A DNA stretch of 64,000 bases from Erigeron canadensis (GCF_010389155.1 NC_057764.1:42664275-42728274); one strand, 5' to 3'; positions 49,228-61,700 are shown, counted from the stretch's first letter. The notes: generated by a model from the sequence alone, not told the origin. Numbers and translations are program-made.

Positions 49228-50335
49228 CATCCGGGATCTTGGCGTCCCCTTATCATTTTTATTACACCATTAATTCCTACTCCTTTTTTCTCTCATACTC
49301 GTATTTTTTTATTTTATCTTTTCTTTGTTTTTTCACCCTTTTCATTTTTTCGTATCTTTTTTAATTATTTGTCTATCTATCATTTTAAACTCCACGTTAC
49401 TCAAATAATATAATACAGCTAAAGACCCAATCAAAATAAAATAAAACAATAGAAACTCTTTTAAAAAAATCAGAAATAATGTAGATGATAATATTCACCT
49501 AGTTTAAAAATAAACGTATCATCTACTTTTTACCATCTTCTTCTTAAACCTCACTTACCCTTTTTGTCTTCCTAGTCTATTCACTTAACCTTTAAAAATG
49601 CTCTTATTTAACATGTTAGTGTAATACTAAACACACACATCACTTATGATAAAAATATTTACATATACATAATTCTTAAAGAGCAATGGATTTTCATTTT
49701 CATCTTATTATATTATATATACTACATTATATAATATACTACATTATATTATATTTAAACAAAAAGAATGTGAATAATAACCGGCAGCGGGTTACGATTC
49801 GCCCATGTCACACCCCGTTGAACTATTTGGTTTTTGCCATATTGCATCTTGTTTGAGTTTTTTTTTAATTACGGGTTACTTATTGGTTTTCTTCATACAT
49901 TTTTCCTTTTAAGTCATTCACCCATTATGTGGACACACCATGTATGTACTACTACTCGCATTTTGTTACATTTATCTCGCTTTAATTTTCAACTAATAAA
50001 TTGAGGATTTTGCAAGATCTCATCCCGTTTTGATATTCTACTACAACTTACTTATAGGTTTATTGAACATTTTAAAAATACTTGAGATGAGTTATGATTT
50101 GTCTACGTATCACTATCTGGAATTTGTTAAAATATAGCAAGGTGTTAAAAGAGTCAAAGTACAAACATCCAACAAAATTACTATGAAGTGCACCAAATTA
50201 TACAAGTAACAATAGAAATATTTTGTTTTCGTATAAAACAATATATATTAAGTATGAATCTTCAAAATTCACAAATGTGAAAATTGAATATATGGCTATT
50301 AAATACTTAAGTTTTAGTATATAATCTCAAATATA
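49228..50335. other. Intergenic, no gene seen
   Basis: AT-rich sequence upstream of the sHSP gene. Only short low-complexity runs such as repeated ATTATAT near 49708-49752 are visible. Confidence 0.5.
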
Positions 50336-50915
50336 CTATCATCCATTCCACTAAATGTGTCATATTTTGATTTTTAAAGTCTTTCTTTAGGGGGTTGGCA
50401 TCGGATGGAAGATGGACGCATTATGGATGTGGCACCACCACTTAACACCGCCGCTAACATACGAAAAGTGAGTAGTGTCATGAAATGCGTGGTGTGACCA
50501 CGCGGTCGACCATCCATTTTCTTCCCATCATTAACATGTGATTTGACCTTTTGTTTTGTTTTTAAGTTACTTTTTTTAAATAATAGTGAGTGGTGAAGTG
50601 AGTGGTTGGATGCCAACAAAATTTAGATGAGTGGTGGAGATGAGGTGGCATAAGATGATTAGTTAGAAGTGAGTGGTGAAAAATGAATTGGGAGGTGGGT
50701 TGTCAACCCTCTTATAAACTTTGACCTTAAGTATTATGATTTGTGTTATATAATATTTGATGAAAGTTATACAATAAAATATACAATTAAAACTCAATCA
50801 ATTCATATAATTTTTATTGAAGACTATATAATACAAATCAAAATATTTAAGGTCAAAGTTTATAGAAGAAGACTTTGAAATTCAAAGTAGGATACATTTA
50901 GTGGGAATGATGGAA
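50336..50915. mobile_element. Stowaway-like foldback MITE, interrupted
   Basis: Left arm 50336-50389 plus ~50715-50775, and right arm ~50820-50915, form an inverted repeat of about 100 bp (CACTAAATGT, ATTTTGA, AAAGTCTTTCTT and CTTTGACCTTAA against their inverse). TA lies on both sides (50334-50335 and 50916-50917). The CCCACTAAATGTGTCA-like end resembles mariner/Stowaway MITEs. The left arm is split by a Tourist-like element (50390-50711); without it the arm is continuous. Confidence 0.8.
50390..50711. mobile_element. Tourist-like (PIF/Harbinger) MITE, nested
   Basis: 322 bp starting GGGGGTTGGCATCGG and ending GTTGTCAACCCTC, with TTA on both sides (50387-50389 and 50712-50714). It shares most of its length with the element at 51247-51587, including GTGGTGTGACCAC and GTGAGTGGTTGGATGCC. 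TTA duplications and GGGnGTTGGCA ends are typical of Harbinger/Tourist elements. The 81-aa frame on the minus strand is incidental. Confidence 0.88.
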
Positions 50916-51246
50916 TATATATATATTTAATATTTATTGTATAATAAATAAATGATTGAGCCTATGTTTTTAATGGATTATAATGTCAAGATATGTAGGG
51001 TTTTATACCAAACTTAGGTATCTAACATCAACATATTTCACCCTCTTCATATATTGTTATTGTTACTCTTTATGTATTTATATTAAATTTCAGATGTTTT
51101 AAATATATATATATATAGATATATATTTTATTATGTATAATAGATGAATGGTGCTTAATGTAAGAAAAGTAGAAAACCTCTTCACTCTTTTTAAGAATGA
51201 AGAGAATTAATAGAGTATAATTATCTTTTTAATTGCGTATATATTA
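50916..51246. other. Spacer between two MITEs, no gene
   Basis: AT-rich with TA microsatellites; no gene or further element ends were seen. Confidence 0.5.
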
Positions 51247-51587
51247 GGGCGTTGGCAACGGATGGAAGTTGAGGGCGTGGTGAATGTGGTGCCACCACTC
51301 AACCCCGCCGCCTTCAACTTAAAATGGATCATGGTGATGGTTTGTATGGTGTGACCACCCGATTGATATTCCACAAGCAACGAATTCGAGGCAATGCAAC
51401 GGCTAGATTGACTAGTTTGACTAGCATTTGTTTAAATAAAATAAAAAAGGTAGTGAGTGGTGAAGTGAGTGGTTGGATGCCAACAAAATTTGGATGAATG
51501 GTGAGTGAGTGGTGAAGTGAGGTGACATAATGTGATTGGTTAAAAGTGAGTGGTGGAAGAATACATGGTTGAACCAATGCCAACCCC
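51247..51587. mobile_element. Tourist-like MITE, second copy
   Basis: 341 bp starting GGGCGTTGGCAACGG and ending ATGCCAACCCC, with TTA at 51244-51246 and 51588-51590. It is related along its length to 50390-50711 but diverged in the middle. Confidence 0.88.
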
Positions 51588-52144
51588 TTATATCTTGTTT
51601 ATTTTATTTTCATATATAAGAAACAAAGGATATAAAAAATACTAAGGTAACTACATCAATAACAGATTAACAGGAATTATCATCATCATCAAGCCGAAAC
51701 CACAACCGCCGGATTAAAAAATTCTTCCACGACATGTTCGAAACCACCGTATTACACTAGTAGAGTAGTAGTAGTACTACTACTAAAATCTAAATAGTGC
51801 TTAAAGAATCTTAATTAGTTAGGTTTGACACCAACTTAATGAATTGAATAATGATATACCTATAGATTTTTCATTTAAATTTTTGTATGAATCTATCTAT
51901 GATCCATAAGCACTTAAGCAGCATCTCGGCCACATTTAAAGATTATACGTACGCTAGCTCTTAATTATTTACTTTCAAATAGCGCATATGGTAGGTATTA
52001 CAACAACAATTAATAACAATATACAATTTCTATCCGCAACAACTATATATATATCTTCTAAGATCGAAAGTTTTTAAAACTAATTAAGCTAAAGCTTAAT
52101 CGACGACACCATAATATATACGGACACGTACTCTAGCTAATTAA
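51588..52144. other. SAUR downstream flank
   Basis: Contains the likely SAUR 3' UTR. At 51757 CACTAG|T after a CCACCGTATTA run looks like a decayed Helitron 3' end, but no hairpin or 5' end was found. Confidence 0.4.
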
Positions 52145-52429
52145 TTAAACTGGTTTCACCTTTCCCATCTTATCCTTGCCATATTTATTCTTCATCCATT
52201 CCTCGAACACTCCCGGTTCATAAGGTATCCTCAACACCCCCTCGTTTGAATATCCATACTCTTCAGCAGACCGGCACAATAACTCCAAAAAGTCTGTATG
52301 CGTAAGAGCGGTAGTGTGGATTACGAAACGCTTTCTTGCCTCATCATTTACGCCTACCGAGATCGGAACGTACCCTTTCGGTACTAGAGACGAGCTTCTT
52401 CTCATAATCTTACTCAACTTTATCCCCAT
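52145..52429 (-). CDS. SAUR family protein (small auxin up RNA)
   Basis: A single-exon gene of 94 aa, as usual for SAUR genes. Members of this family are small, short-lived proteins; several inhibit PP2C.D phosphatases and so activate plasma-membrane proton pumps for cell expansion. The SAUR domain runs from about residue 17: VPKGYVPISVGVN, then KRFVIHTTALTHTDFLELL, EEYGYSNEGVLRIPYEP and a short end VFEEWMKN. The HTDF(L)ELL and EYGY segments are diagnostic. The basic Lys/Arg-rich N terminus is short. Start: the first Met, 54 nt downstream of a TATA box. It lies between the sHSP and CIP7-like genes. Arabidopsis SAUR78, which from memory lies beside SWA2 and a CIP7-like gene, is the likely counterpart, but I cannot assign a number from sequence alone. 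Confidence 0.92.
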   Translation of the reverse strand: MGIKLSKIMRRSSSLVPKGYVPISVGVNDEARKRFVIHTTALTHTDFLELLCRSAEEYGYSNEGVLRIPYEPGVFEEWMKNKYGKDKMGKVKPV

Positions 52430-52482
52430 ATATATATATATATAGTTTTTGGTAACTTCTCACTTTTGGCTAACCTATGGGC

Positions 52483-52493
52483 CTATATTTATA
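52483..52493 (-). promoter_or_regulatory. TATA box of the SAUR gene
   Basis: TATAAATATAG on the minus strand, 54 nt before the start codon; a strong match that implies a very short leader. A GGCCCA core follows it directly. Confidence 0.65.
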
Positions 52494-54378
52494 TCCCGTT
52501 GCAATTTCATTTTGGGAAATAAGGCACGTACGTACGATCTTTGTACTTGGTTGTCTTTTTCCAGATCATCCGTTTTTTATAATTTAGGATTTAATAGAGC
52601 GGGCCGGCTTGCCGTAACATCAAAGTTAGGATTAAATATGAACATTATGTGTGTACATGCATGTATATAATTAAGTTTATCATACTAATTAATTAGTTAT
52701 TTAATGACGTGAATCAAAATCGTCTTTATATAATTAGTTGCAAATGCAACGTGACAACAATGGAACCATTGAAGCTGATTAATAAAGTATAATTCCTTGG
52801 CATTTTCCAAAGATACTTTAATTAGTTGTATGAATATATAATTAATTTTAATTATCACTATGTATTTTTAATTAGTTTTCGTTAGTCTGGATTAAGGGTA
52901 TATGAAAATATGGTTCAATGAAGCACAGATCAATTGATAAACATGAGGGATTATGCAAAGGCTTCAATTCCTTGATTTTCATCTACTATAGATTTTAAGT
53001 TTGATTATTATTTGGAGCGATAAATTTGCAATTTCTTTGAATTTGTTGACTGAATACCTATTTCGGGTAAAACAACTGAACATTCAAAAGAATGTATATA
53101 ATATATGAAAAGATATGATGATGGATGGTACATAGAAAGTACAATATCGTATGAATGAATCGAATTATTATTCATCGTGGGGGGATTGTTGGCCTGCTAA
53201 TTAATGCCGTACCAAATATGTCGTCTATGATGCTTGTATTACAAAATGAAACATCGATCTTTACTACTGGATAAGGTTTGGAAGAACAAGACACAATAAT
53301 GTTTTAGAACATTATGTTGTGTGATTTAATATATTCGAAACACCTTTCTTATTTAATTATTCTAAGTTAGGAAAAAAGAATTTTTTTTTAATTAAAGTAA
53401 TATATCAATTTTTACTCGGTGATTTAAGTTTTTCTCGTGTTTCCTTATGGTAGTTGACACGAGTTATTTCACTCTTTTTAAAGTCTTCACAGTTATGATT
53501 TGGGAATGAAAAATAACCAAGATACGGATAATTGGGGACCAGGACATTTCGATACTTTGAGACAGTAACATTTGATACATTAAGCATAAGATTAATTTGA
53601 ACATACACGCAAATTCAACATACATATTGTCGATTTAACCCAATCGATTTATATGTACATTTAGCCTTCATGCAGTAAAATGTTATATATGATGGCTGGT
53701 AATTAGACTATCTTCAATTCCAATGACGTATTTATGTGTTCTTTACATACTACATTATATCCTTACCAGTCTTTAAAATCCTATAATTTTACCTCTAAGG
53801 TTCTAACCATACAAACATCCTTGCATATCCTTATTTTATAAAACACATAAAATAAAAACTATGGATATCTAAAATCTTCTCCTTTAACTATAGACAAAAT
53901 CCATATAAATAAACAAGAACGGGCACGCTTAACTGACAAGGAAGGATAAAGAAAGACAAGTAATGATATCAAAGAATGTGTAAAAAACTAAAAACATCGC
54001 TACTAAAGATGGCCTTATACCTAGAGGAGTACTATTATCATATTATATTTTGATATATGTGTTAACAATAGCTTTAAAAGTTATGTTAGCAAAATCCGTT
54101 TATTGATAACTCTCTTAAGAAATTGCATTTATAAAAAAAGTTTAATATTTTGATATCATTTTTTTTTTGTACTTCTTTATAGAGTAAATATTTTTGTGTA
54201 TATAGTGGATCTCATTTGATCATGTCTCCCATCATTACCTATGTCTTGTGATATATCGTTCATATGTACATTGTGTTTTGTCATAATTTATTTTGTACCA
54301 TGAAAACTTATATAGAAAAATTAGCTTTGTTTAATATGAAATTTTGGTCAACTTTTAGTTGTGTATTGTTGTTGCAGG
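52494..54378. other. Intergenic, no gene seen
   Basis: AT-rich. The minus-strand frame at 53405-53608 has no recognisable domain. Confidence 0.5.
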
Positions 54379-54471
54379 CTACTTAGAGATGGCACCCTGG
54401 TTGCAATTCATCTAGTAAGGCATGTGGAGGGTGAGCAGATCTTGATAAATTGTAAGTTGTTTAGACTTTAG
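54379..54471 (+). pseudogene. Possible receptor-kinase exon remnant
   Basis: After a good acceptor (TTGTTGTTGCAG) the frame reads LLRDGTLVAIHLVRHVEGE and stops 12 residues later. It resembles the (G)xLxDGTLVAVK strand of receptor-like kinases, but the catalytic lysine is His and nothing further follows. It may be chance; the match is short. Confidence 0.25.
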
Positions 54472-54897
54472 AGTTCAAGTGGACTTCAGGTTCATTCGTT
54501 AACAAATTTCTCATTCTTTCTTGGTTTCCGCTTTTTAGTACTTTCTCATGGGAACAAATAGATTTTTTCCTATGATGATAATGATCAGATGTAAGTTCTC
54601 TCTTTGTTTCTTGTAAGGATGATCATTTGCAATGGCAAATCTCCTCTCGCTCCATTGTGATTTGCTTCTAACAAAACATCTTTAGGATAATAACATTGGA
54701 TTTAAATAATGCATTGCATAATTTTAAAAGAATGATGTTATTGTTTTTGTTCTCAACAACAAAGTAACAACAAGGACTAAGACTCCAGGAGCTACAAAAT
54801 GAATATTTCAAAGAAAAGTAAGCTGTTAAAAAGACAACATTTGACATTTTTGCCATATTATTTTCTTTTTTATTATTTTTTATGGGCAAATAAATAT

Positions 54898-55204
54898 ATT
54901 TTTTTTGAAAGGTGTGAATAATTTGCTCGCAACAGGGGATCTAACTTACATTGTCTTAACCGGGTCTGCGCTAGAGAGTCCCTCACCCCTAATACCTAGT
55001 AGGAGGATAAACCCCCAAGTAAACCGCCCAAATGCACGCCATTTAATTGTGATCAAACTTTGCCCCCCTCTGCAGGACTCAAACTTGCTTCACTGCAGGA
55101 CTTTATTGTGAAATTCTTTTAAATGTCATTCCCATGTCTCGAATTTGAGACCTTCAATATATAAAGCTGGTGCTCAACAACTAAGCTATAATGAAAAGTA
55201 CAGA
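54898..55204 (-). mobile_element. tRNA-derived SINE with 11-bp target duplications
   Basis: About 307 bp on the minus strand. The head has an A box (TAGCTTAGTTG, 55178-55188) and a B box (TCAAATTCGAG, 55138-55148) with 29 nt between them. The 3' end is an oligo(A) run (54900-54908). CAAATAAATAT flanks it on both sides (54887-54897 and 55205-55215). No protein is encoded; the 68-aa plus-strand frame is incidental. Confidence 0.85.
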
Positions 55205-55602
55205 CAAATAAATATTGACCATGCTAGTAACACACATGTTTCTGATCTATAATGTATGATTGTTAATGATATGTGTGTTTTGATACCGATGAAAATATTA
55301 TGTTGGTGTAGGTCCATGAACAATGGTCCATACATTTTCCAAGCACTAAAGTTGAGGTCACCTACATATGGTCTCAATATTTACCGAGGCTTGACGGAGA
55401 CTTGACTAGGTTTCTCAATTCTCATTGTTTGGAGGAATCTGTAACAAACAAAATGATGACCATGACCAAATTTTGCTACCTTCATAAATACTTTCTATGA
55501 TTATTATGTACTTCTTTTTTCAATTTCCCCCCTTCAAAGTTTAATAAAAAATCTACAACTTCATAAAATTTAGTCTGAAGTTCTTAATATCCGAATTGTT
55601 TA
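55205..55602. other. Intergenic, no gene seen
   Basis: AT-rich sequence between a SINE and a MITE; nothing else recognised. Confidence 0.5.
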
Positions 55603-56415
55603 GAGAGTGTTTGGGTTGAGTTATGAGATGGGTTTTTAGATTATTGCGTTTATACATCGTAAATAATCCATTTCTGGTGTTTGGGAAAAAAACTTCTAAA
55701 AATCAATTAGTTACGTTTAGAATGGTACAAAACGCACATTTGAGAAAGCACCATTCCCCTTGCAGCACAAAAACGCTGTTCTCAAAAACTATATTCATGT
55801 CATATCTTTTACACTAATGCCCCGTAATATATACCCCTAAATATAATTTCAATCATTATAAATATACATATTGCCTACAACTTTGCAAGTCGCTGTGTTT
55901 TTTTTTTTTTTTTTATATTTGTTTCTCTTATGTGCCACTTATAATAATATTACAATACTATACTTGATAAATGATAATGTGATTTGTTTTTTTCTATAAA
56001 TCATTTATTAAACAATCATTTTTATTGATATCATCCGAGTATTGCAATAAGCTATCAAATATTTTATTTTTATCAAATGCCGAAAGGTTGTAATATTTAT
56101 TTCAAATTATTGATTTTTTACAATGTATACCCAGTTATTACATCTTGTTCCTCATAAAATATATTGATTCTAAGAATTTCATAATAATTACTAAATGATT
56201 AAGACTCTTTTTGTCATTTTACTTGTTTACTTTATAAATATATATATTTGCCAAACACTAATAGTTAGTGTTAATTATCTGATTATTGTGATATTAAACA
56301 ACATAATCAAATCCAAACACTCTCTTTAAACAACACGTTTTGTTACAACGAATTATTTAATTCTGATTATTCAAAACACATAATCAATTTTCAATAATCA
56401 ATGCCAAACACCCTC
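55603..56415. mobile_element. Tourist-like MITE with doubled right end
   Basis: The left end GAGAGTGTTTGG matches the inverse of the right end CCAAACACCCTC (ending 56415), with TTA outside both. A second right end, CCAAACACTCTC, ends at 56324 and is followed by TTTA, as is the left border. So the element is either 55603-56324 or 55603-56415. Internal sequence is AT-rich with no coding. Confidence 0.65.
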
Positions 56416-56826
56416 TTAGTGAGATTAGTTATGGGATACAAGCTTTCGAATGTTAAATAACAAAGTTATATTTTTTCCTTTTGTATGTTTACTAGCTTTT
56501 AACACGTATTTTTTCATGCCTTATTTTCTTCCCGTTGCATGAATTTGGTGAGAAAAGAAGCCAAATTAATCGGTGAATCCCATAAATTCTAGAAAATGTT
56601 TGCTACACTAATTTATTTTGATTCCGTCATTCTTGCTTCAAATACGTATTACTACGTTTTATCATAACCATTTATTTTACTCAGTTATGAATAACTTTAA
56701 CTTTAAATTTCGGTTCACACAATATACTTTTTTAACCTTATGATGAGTGAAGTAAAACAAGTCATGACTACAACCATTTGTGAACATCAATGTTCAGTTT
56801 TATTTCATTGCATGAATACATACTAA
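56416..56826. other. Spacer between MITEs, no gene
   Basis: AT-rich; nothing recognised. Confidence 0.5.
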
Positions 56827-57181
56827 GAGGTGTTTGGTACAATGGAATGGAAATGGTAGTAAAGAAATGAGAAAGACTTCTCATGTTTGGTTGTAATGGA
56901 GAATAGAAAGAGAATCGAGAATTGGGAATCAATTCCATTCCCTCAATTCTCTATAAAATGTAGAGAATTGATGGGAATGTAATTTTTTTTTTTTGGTTTT
57001 AGTGATGTTATATGTATTAAATTTGGTTATTATTTAAAATTTTATATTTTTTATATATTCATTCTCTGCTTGTATCAAACGATGGAATCCATTCTCTTTC
57101 CAAATACTCATTCTCTTTCCCACTATATTCATTCTCTATTACATTTTCATTCTCTTTGATTCACTCCTACCAAACCCCCCC
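56827..57181. mobile_element. Tourist-like MITE
   Basis: 355 bp with ends GAGGTGTTTGGTA and inverted GGGGGGGTTTGGTA, flanked by TAA (56824-56826 and 57182-57184). The interior is dense in ATTCTC/GAGAAT runs and contains GTATCAAACGATGGAATCC, shared with 12533-12855. Confidence 0.8.
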
Positions 57182-57322
57182 TAAGTTTAGTAAATGATGG
57201 TTGACATAAGTTTAACCATTGGGTATTTAAACAGGATTCAAGTCCCACTATTTATCTATGCAGAAATAGATTATTGAGGTTCTTTTCAAAAAGGAAAATG
57301 ATTGGTACACTAACTCATATGA

Positions 57323-57519
57323 AAAAAAAAAAGAGTAAAGGAGGGCACATGGATCTCCATTATCCCACCCCATAAGGGTTATGACGCCGGTAAAATACTT
57401 TCGCTTAATACCTACGTGATTTTGGCATCCCCAAAGATTGAATCTGTGTCTTTCAACTTCACATATGGATCTAAGCTACATTGATAACGAGTACCATTTC
57501 ATGTCTTAATCTAATAATG
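57323..57519 (-). mobile_element. SINE with perfect 23-bp target duplication
   Basis: About 197 bp between two identical 23-bp direct repeats (57300-57322 and 57520-57542, beginning GATTGGTACACTAAC). Read on the minus strand it has an A box-like TAGCTTAGATC and a B box-like GATTCAATCTT, and ends in a run of T next to the target repeat, like p-SINE-type elements. A fragment of its head occurs in SWA2 intron 15. Confidence 0.85.
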
Positions 57520-57542
57520 GATTGGTACACTAACTCATATGA

Positions 57543-58242
57543 TCCAATACTAATAATACTATTTAGTTATTCAAGCTTTTAAAGTTTACATTTTGGTAAA
57601 AGTAATCGTGTTATATTATAAAAGCTAACACAAGCTCTTGACCGAGTCAAGTTCAAATTTAACACCACTCGGTTTCACGTATAAATGAAGTAAGGTTTTA
57701 TCTCAATAAGTGATAATATATTATTGTCTATATTACATTTCGTATTAAAGGTTTTAAAAAGGTAATTTTACATCATCAAATTTGTTTGGTAATTTCAAAG
57801 ACAACTTTTTAATATCTAATTAAAACTCAAACATATCTTTGAAATGGCAAAGAAAAGGGTTATTTTTATCTTCTCCTTGTCTTTTCTTTAGTTAAAGTCA
57901 AAGCTTACAATTAAAAACACCACTATAAAATCGAAAAATAATTCTTTGATGAATTTAAAACCAAGAAAATCACAAACCAACAAATGACAAGATAAAAAAA
58001 TAATCATTTCTGTAGTTTCCAACTTCTCATCCATGGTACAATTTACAGTGTACTCTGTCTACACCCACACACACACCTATACATACACACCCACTGTATG
58101 TATATATAATATATATATTTTTTAAAGATTTCGAACACGAAAGATAATGGGAAATGGGGTTTGAGAGAGAAGTAAAGCAAAACCCATCTACACAAAGACA
58201 GCTACTTACTCGTACTTTGTAGGGTTTTCTTCTTTTCTATTT
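57543..58242. other. Promoter side of the CIP7-like gene
   Basis: AT-rich with a (CA)n-like patch near 58060-58090; presumably holds the CIP7-like promoter. No other gene seen. Confidence 0.45.
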
Positions 58243-58252
58243 TATATAAAAA
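58243..58252 (+). promoter_or_regulatory. TATA box of the CIP7-like gene
   Basis: TATATAAAAA lies about 137 nt before the predicted leader-intron donor at 58380, a plausible core promoter position. Confidence 0.5.
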
Positions 58253-58379
58253 CCTCATAAAAAATCCCCCTTTTTTCTTTGAATACCCACAGTAATAACT
58301 ACAATGTGTGTGAAGTATTTTAACTGAAATCAAGGATCAGTTGTGGGTTTTTTAAGATCTTTACATTGTAATAATAAAG

Positions 58380-58723
58380 GTATGATTTTTGATTAGTTTT
58401 TTTTGCTAATTTTATTGATTTGTGTATAATCTTGGAAGTTTTTTCGGGTATTATTTTATATATAAAGTTTCAGTTATTTTTGGAAATTTACTTGATATTC
58501 GGATTGTTTTGTGAATAATCAGATCTGGGTCAGTCTTGCATTTCAATTTTATTGCCTTTTATGTTAGTTTTGAGTTAGGTCAAATAGTTCATATTTGGGA
58601 ATATAGGATCTTTAACGTTTATATTACGACTATAGCAATACCCAATCAGGACAATCATATGTTTATATTGTTTATGTTTACTTGAGCTAAAAGATTCACA
58701 TTGTGGAATTTTGGGCTTTTTAG
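58380..58723 (+). other. Predicted 5' UTR intron of the CIP7-like gene
   Basis: The donor AAAG|GTATGA and acceptor CTTTTTAG|GATC border 344 nt of T-rich sequence that ends 26 nt before the start codon. Predicted from borders only. Confidence 0.6.
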
Positions 58724-58749
58724 GATCTTTAAAGTTGGTCTAGTGAAAG

Positions 58750-61700
58750 ATGGAATTAGATACACCTCTTGATTTTGCAGCATTTCAACTCTCACCAAGA
58801 CATTCAAGGTTAGTTCAGGTTACAATTGTAGTTTTTATTTTGTATTTTTAAGTGCTGTTTGTCTTAATGGGGTGTTTGCTTTTTCTGGTGTAGATGTGAA
58901 TTGGTTGTTTCCATTAATGGAAACACTGAAAAGCTCGCGTCGGGTTTAGTGAAGCCGTTTATGACTCATTTGAAGGTTTTAGAGGATCAGATTGCGTTGT
59001 CGGCTCAATCTATAAAGCTTGAAGTGGATAGACATAAAAATGTGGATTCATGGTTTACTAAGGGAACCCTTGAGAGGTATTGGGATTGTCACTATAGAAG
59101 ATTAGTATTTTATATAATAATCACTTTTGGTATGTTAGTCATGTTATTAATAGCTTGTGTTACTAGGTTTGTGCGTTTTGTAAGTACACCGGAAATTGTA
59201 GAGCTAGTGATTACCTATGATGCTGAAATGTCTCAGTTGGAAGCTGCTCGTAGAATATATTCACAGGTATGTTGTATGTTCTCCTTAACTATACTCATTC
59301 ATTCTTGGTGTTAGTATATTTAAAGGTTTTATCCTAAATTGGATTTTCTTCAACATAATTTCAGGGATCATCTGACCAGAGTAACTCAGGTATGTGATAC
59401 AGAGTATCATCTTTTTTTACTTGATTATGAACAGAAAGTTTGAATAAAATTATATGAAGTTATAAATGATGTAAATTACATAACTGTCTTTACATAAGGA
59501 TAATTGGTTGATAATATCAGTTCCTAAGTTGCATTTACGGTGTAACATTCATTTCTAACAAAAGAAAGGGCTCTTAAATAAACCGACTTATGGTTCTTGT
59601 AATTTCTTCTTATGAGGAGTGGGCAACGTTAATATATGATATCTGTTATAACTAGGACATCTTTTTGAGCCCCAGTTTTGCATTGGCAAATTTCTTTTTG
59701 TTCACATTATTATTTCAACCCCCATCACACATTTTTGAACGAGTGTTATCACTGATGAATCGATCCCCAATATGATGCATCCAATACTATAGAAGATATC
59801 AGACACATTCTCCTTAGTTTCTTATATTCTTTCTTCTCATGCTTAGGGCTCTTATAATATCTTAGTGTAAATAAAAATTGCATTTTGGAATTTTGGGGTC
59901 AAAACAGTTATCTCCATCTTCCGTAATCCTCAAAAGTTGCGAGATATATTCTTCCCTTTTCAGATTGAAGGATTTAAAACATTTTGATTTCTTTTTATAT
60001 TCATGTAACAAAGTTTCAAGTTTCATAAGTTCTGGCTGTTGATGCTTGACACTACGTTGGGGTTAGTAATAGATGGTAAAAATTGGCACGTGCCAAAACG
60101 GGATGTGTCTGGTCGGGTAAACCTTGCCTAAAGTACTTTTCAGTTTTTAAGATTTTATGTATACATAGAGTGTGCAAAACATGATTAGAATAGTTGTATT
60201 ATATCAATCAGAATCTTATTTTCTTTTGGAACAATGATTAGGAGGTTTTATACATGGAAATTACCCTGCATATGATTTTTTATACATTCCCTTTTAGTTA
60301 GTTTACATGATTTTATGCGGTTAAATCGTAAGAGATGAATTATACTTCCAGTTGACCAATTCATAAATGGGTTATAATTGGCTCTTCTATAAAAAGGATT
60401 GGAGCACTGAAACTTAGTTGTAAATGGGTTTGATGCTGCTAATAGTGTATGCTGATTTGCTACCTTTCTATAATCCAGGTGATGGAAGATCAAGTACGAC
60501 AGCCAGGGCTGATGCAACAAAGTAACTTCTATGTCTCTGTCTATGTCTAATTGTTTCCGTCTCCATACAAGTGTCTTTATGAATTTATGCTGTTTTCAGT
60601 TGAATGCTCATACATTTCTAAAAAGAACCTAATTAAAAGTTTGTGATCACTAAGTAGGCTTTCATTTTTTTTTACTTGAACTACTGTTTCTTGCATGGTC
60701 ATCACGATCTCTGGTTAACTTCATGTTTAACTTTAAATTTGCAACATTTTGTTATTTACAGGAAAGAACTTTTGAGGGCGATTGATGTAAGGCTAACTGC
60801 TGTGAAGCAGGACTTGAATACAGCGTGTGCTCGTGCTGCTTCTGCTGGCTTTAATCAGGACACGGTATCTGACCTTCAATTGTTCGCTGAGAGGTTTGGT
60901 GCGACACGCTTAAAGTAAGATATGCCTTTTACAGTTTCTTCTCTATTTTTTCATGGTTTCTGCTCTGATTGTTAAGTTGAAGTTGTAATATATATATATA
61001 TATATTTTTACTTATTATGCAGTGAAGCTTGTTGTAAATACATATCACTTTATGATAAACGCCCTGAGTTGTTCACCAACTCATCAAAGTCTATCTTCAG
61101 AGATCAAGGCATCCGGTGCTCATACGGCTCAGATATGTCAATCGATGACGATCCATCACCAACGATAACCAAAACTACAGCCGACCAGTCTGCTAACCCT
61201 CCACTCAAATCCTCTTCCTCAACCAACTTCCCTATACAACCTAGCAGCATAGGAAAAGATGAAACTGTTTCCGAGGATGAAAAAATAAAGAAAGAGATTG
61301 CTAGTGGCGGGGCTGAGGAACAGTTGGCTCAGACAGCTACCCAGCCATCTTCTAGGAGGCTAAGTGTTCAAGATCGGATTAATCTTTTTGAAAACAAACA
61401 GAAAGAGGTTGTTTCTGCTACCGGGAGTGGTGGAAAACCACCAGCCATTGCTAAGCCTGAGCTTCGTAGGCTTTCATCTGATGTTTCAAATTCACCAGCA
61501 GCTCCTCCTCCGGCAGTTCTTAGAAGATGGAGTGGTGCTAGTGACATGAGCATTGACTTGACTGGTGAGAAGGGAACTGACAGTCCAAAGCCGCCATTGA
61601 ATGAGACACCAACTGAGGTCCAGAAAAGTAAACCTGATTTGATAGATCAAATGAGTTGTAGTTCTAGTAGGGGCGAGGAAGACCCAATAACTAAAGTTGA

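Noticed and set aside
51700..51758. Helitron-like 3' end (CCACCGTATTACACTAG)
   Set aside because: The hairpin is missing and the 5' end could not be located; left as a note only.
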